From assembly GCA_963771705.1 (NCBI GenBank), contig CAVYUP010000005.1:774324-838323 (forward strand): a stretch of 64,000 nucleotides of DNA, read 5' to 3'. The notes beneath the pieces were generated by a model. It made no database searches. It was not told the origin of the DNA and was given only the letters and a program-made list of their open reading frames with translations. The DNA is from DATFVA01 sp963771705. GTDB taxonomy: Bacteria > Bacteroidota > Ignavibacteria > Ignavibacteriales > Ignavibacteriaceae. The translations under genes and the position numbers were made by a program. How positions within the stretch are numbered: position 1 is the stretch's first letter; every line of letters starts with the position of its first letter. Of this stretch, positions 61,998-64,000 are shown piece after piece.

Positions 61998-63437
61998 ATG
62001 AAAAAACTATTTGGTGCGCTGTTCCTTACAGTTTTTGTAATGAACAGCTATGCACAGATCGACACCAAGCTTAATCTCAACAACAATGATTTACTACAGA
62101 TGGGGGCTATCAGCGTTACCATCGGAGGCGAGTTTATCATAACAGGTACCTTTCCGGCGTTAATTACGGAGCGGGTAGACGCATTCGTTACAAGGATGTT
62201 AATCCAGGCAAAAGATGAGATGGTTAAAACCACGAATGATCCCCAGCTGCTCGAACAGCTTAATAAAAAATTAAACAACTACGTACTGCGGAACATCACT
62301 TTAAGGCGTTCTTCGGGGGAGGTACTTCATCTTGATTTACAGAAGTTCAGGTTAGACGGAGACTTTCAGAACAATCCCTATCTGAAGAATGACGACGTAA
62401 TAATTTTTCCGCAGCCCGATTTAGAGCATAATTCATTTACAGTTTCAGGAGCTGTAAACAATCCCGGCAAGTTTTTCTTTGTTGAAGGGGATCATCTTCA
62501 GGACGCGCTGGAGCTTGCACAGGGAATAAACAAGGCATATGAGAACGTTGAAGGAGTAGAGATCCATCGGCTCAACTACAGTGGAGATGAGATAAAAGTA
62601 ATTAAGACTGATGTGGAAAGCAATCCTGCTCTTGAAAGAGGAGACGGTATTATAGTAGTGGCGAAAGAGACTCAGAAAAAGGGCTTCAGCGTAATAGTTG
62701 CGGGCGAGGTTAACAATCCCGGCAGGATACCGGTAACCAAAAACAACACAACGATAAAGCAGGTAATCGAAAAAGCAGGAGGGTTCAAGCAGGACGCCTC
62801 GCTGAGAAGATCGAAGCTGTATACGGGGAACAGTCTCCCCATTCTCCTTGAGAACTATTACGGAATAGATCTGAACAATATGCCGAACATTCTCGATGAG
62901 AAGCTCACGAATTTTCTATTAAGATTTCAAAATATGATGATGATCAGAATGTCGAACGTAGACGAAATGGACTCATCATATTTTCTAATGGAGAACGATT
63001 TAAGGCAGCTTCTGGAAAGCGGTCCCGTTGACTTCACCAAATTAAGCGACACCTCCTCGAACGTATCCGATTATGTAGTAAGCGACGGGGACGTAATAAT
63101 AGTGCCCCCGAAAGAAAAGACAGTATATGTTTTCGGCCAGGTAGCAGAACCAGGAAAAGTAAACTATGTAGAGGGGAAAAACTTTGAGTACTACATTAAT
63201 GAAGCCGGCGGAAAAGGCGAATACGCAAGAGACGACATAATGCTTATCAAATCAGTAACGAAAGAATGGATTCCCGCCGATGAAGACAGCGCAGTAATAG
63301 AGGAAGGAGATTACATTTACGTACCGAGGACCCTCGCGAAATCATTTAACTATTACGTTAAGAACACGAGCGTTTTTCTGGGCATTATTGGAAGTCTTGC
63401 CACCATTGCGCTACTAATAGTAAACCTCACAAAATAA
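61998..63437 (+). CDS. SLBB-domain polysaccharide export protein with C-terminal membrane helix
   Basis: 479 residues. A signal peptide (about 1-20, MNSYAQ) precedes at least three SLBB-type units: FTVSGAVNNPGKFFFVEGDHLQDALELAQG, SVIVAGEVNNPGRIPVTKNN...VIEKAGGF and YVFGQVAEPGKVNYVEGKNFEYYINEAGG. The C-terminus has one hydrophobic helix (VFLGIIGSLATIALLIVNL). This is the layout of outer-membrane or envelope export proteins of the Wza type, but without a clear Poly_export start. It should move sugar polymers made by a neighbouring locus beyond the edge. Confidence 0.85.
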   Translation: MKKLFGALFLTVFVMNSYAQIDTKLNLNNNDLLQMGAISVTIGGEFIITGTFPALITERVDAFVTRMLIQAKDEMVKTTNDPQLLEQLNKKLNNYVLRNITLRRSSGEVLHLDLQKFRLDGDFQNNPYLKNDDVIIFPQPDLEHNSFTVSGAVNNPGKFFFVEGDHLQDALELAQGINKAYENVEGVEIHRLNYSGDEIKVIKTDVESNPALERGDGIIVVAKETQKKGFSVIVAGEVNNPGRIPVTKNNTTIKQVIEKAGGFKQDASLRRSKLYTGNSLPILLENYYGIDLNNMPNILDEKLTNFLLRFQNMMMIRMSNVDEMDSSYFLMENDLRQLLESGPVDFTKLSDTSSNVSDYVVSDGDVIIVPPKEKTVYVFGQVAEPGKVNYVEGKNFEYYINEAGGKGEYARDDIMLIKSVTKEWIPADEDSAVIEEGDYIYVPRTLAKSFNYYVKNTSVFLGIIGSLATIALLIVNLTK

Positions 63438-63445
63438 CATTGAAA

Positions 63446-63492
63446 GCAGATTAAGCGGAAAAGTGATTAATCAATCACTTTTCCCGATCTGC
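63446..63492 (+). terminator. Terminator after the SLBB gene
   Basis: GCAGAT (63446-63451)/ATCTGC (63487-63492) and GGAAAAGTGATT (63457-63468)/AATCACTTTTCC (63473-63484) form a stacked stem; TTTTTC follows at 63501. It starts 9 bases after the stop codon. Confidence 0.6.
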
Positions 63493-64000
63493 CACAACAA
63501 TTTTTCTTTAAGTATTTCCATTTTCATTTTAAAGAAATATATTTAAAGAGTGATTCCAGAAGATCTGATTGAAGATAATATGAAGATGTTCTTTGTAAGG
63601 CTTTATATTTATATGCAGTCTAAGCAGCATTAGAAGCCGCTGCAAGACAAAATATAAACCATCCGGTACATTCCGGCCTCCAAAGTGAACCAGTTGAAAA
63701 TCCTAAACGCAGTATCTGTTCGGCCTATATTCGGCCTATATTCGGCCTTCTGACGGCCTGTAACAAGCCTATAAATACGGCATTTCCATTTCACAAAGCA
63801 ATTATCTCAGGTAGAACCGGGTAAAAGAGCGTTACAGGTACAGCAACAGAAAGGGGATACAGAAAAAAGCTGGAAGAAGTTTATGATGGTATAATTTAAG
63901 AAAAGCCGGGTGATGTTAAAAAAGTGATCAGAATTGTCAGTCAGAAAAGTGAGCAGTTAAAGCAGCGGGAGAAAATATTAAAGAAAAAACTATTCTTTAA
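63493..64000. other. Gene-free right edge
   Basis: No convincing gene is visible in the last 508 bases. A short open frame from GTG 63924 reaches the edge (MIRIVSQKSEQLKQREKILK...) but has no clear Shine-Dalgarno and could be the start of a following gene. The 11-bp repeat described separately lies at 63719. Confidence 0.4.
63719..63773. repeat. Degenerating 11-bp tandem repeat, unit TTCGGCCTATA
   Basis: Units start at 63719, 63730, 63741, 63752 and 63763: two exact TTCGGCCTATA, then TTCGGCCTTCT, GACGGCCTGTA and ACAAGCCTATA. The period is the same 11 bases as the array at 12730, but the sequence differs. The GGCC core is palindromic. It follows a polysaccharide export gene and may be a binding-site array for the next transcript. 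Confidence 0.6.

Noticed and set aside
63924..64000. A gene starting at GTG 63924 and leaving the window
   Set aside because: Only 25 codons are visible, there is no ribosome-binding site, and the Lys/Gln-rich sequence fits no family start.
1..64000. tRNA or rRNA genes
   Set aside because: No T-loop GGTTCRANYCC with a paired acceptor stem was found in the intergenic gaps; matches such as TTCGAATCC near 12405 lie inside coding sequence.

Overview
The window looks like chromosomal DNA of an Ignavibacteriota (Ignavibacteria) member of the FCB (Fibrobacterota-Chlorobiota-Bacteroidota) group. The main clue is three large secreted proteins that end in the type IX secretion sorting tail with the core QNYPNPFNP, a wording typical of Ignavibacteria. 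Supporting clues are many lipoproteins with Cys lipoboxes, Gram-negative outer-membrane barrels, a LytTR/LytS pair and a C-terminal DUF4412 style of gene content. No tRNA, rRNA or CRISPR array was recognised.

Layout. (1) 1-914: end of an IS21-type insertion element (first 14 codons of an istA-like transposase, six 24-bp direct repeats, probable terminus at 289) next to a macro-domain-like gene broken by an in-frame TAA. (2) 1007-11591: a leftward catabolic or lipid-modifying cluster. It contains an SDR reductase, a KASIII-like protein lacking two of three catalytic residues, a sodium:solute symporter, an AMP-forming acyl-CoA ligase, a lipoprotein, an outer-membrane channel and a secreted alpha/beta hydrolase, followed after a terminator by an acylating aldehyde dehydrogenase with an encapsulation-like C-terminal helix. 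A GbsR/MarR-type regulator lies upstream; it and the operon share a near-identical palindromic operator. (3) 11777-14794: LiaF-like membrane protein, LytS-type histidine kinase and LytTR response regulator, with a six-copy 11-bp direct repeat ahead of the regulator. (4) 15439-24121: accessory exported proteins (two T9SS cargo proteins, prolyl oligopeptidase, small lipoproteins). (5) 24545-34697: orphan receiver, MetG, T9SS subtilase, three SurA/parvulin-type periplasmic folding proteins and a MoxR ATPase. (6) 34799-43957: AI-2E-type permease, NifU-like and Mrp Fe-S proteins, polyphosphate kinase, deoxyhypusine-synthase-like enzyme, an epimerase and two exported proteins. (7) 44236-48287: translation block rplM-rpsI, rpsB-tsf, pyrH-frr, with a structured leader that appears to sequester the rpsB ribosome-binding site. 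(8) 48472-58252: a YkuD-fold protein with Cys-to-Ser change, an Omp85 protein, yicC-gmk-rpoZ-coaBC-udg, dnaB and a DUF1460 amidase. (9) 58249-63437: endonuclease IV, sugar-nucleotide enzymes and an SLBB polysaccharide-export protein, probably the start of a surface-polysaccharide cluster that runs past the right edge.

The best candidates for something undescribed are the operator-controlled acyl operon of region 2 with its atypical KASIII protein, the 11-bp phased array beside the LytTR system, and the rpsB leader. All functional statements come from reading motifs by eye; no database search was run.
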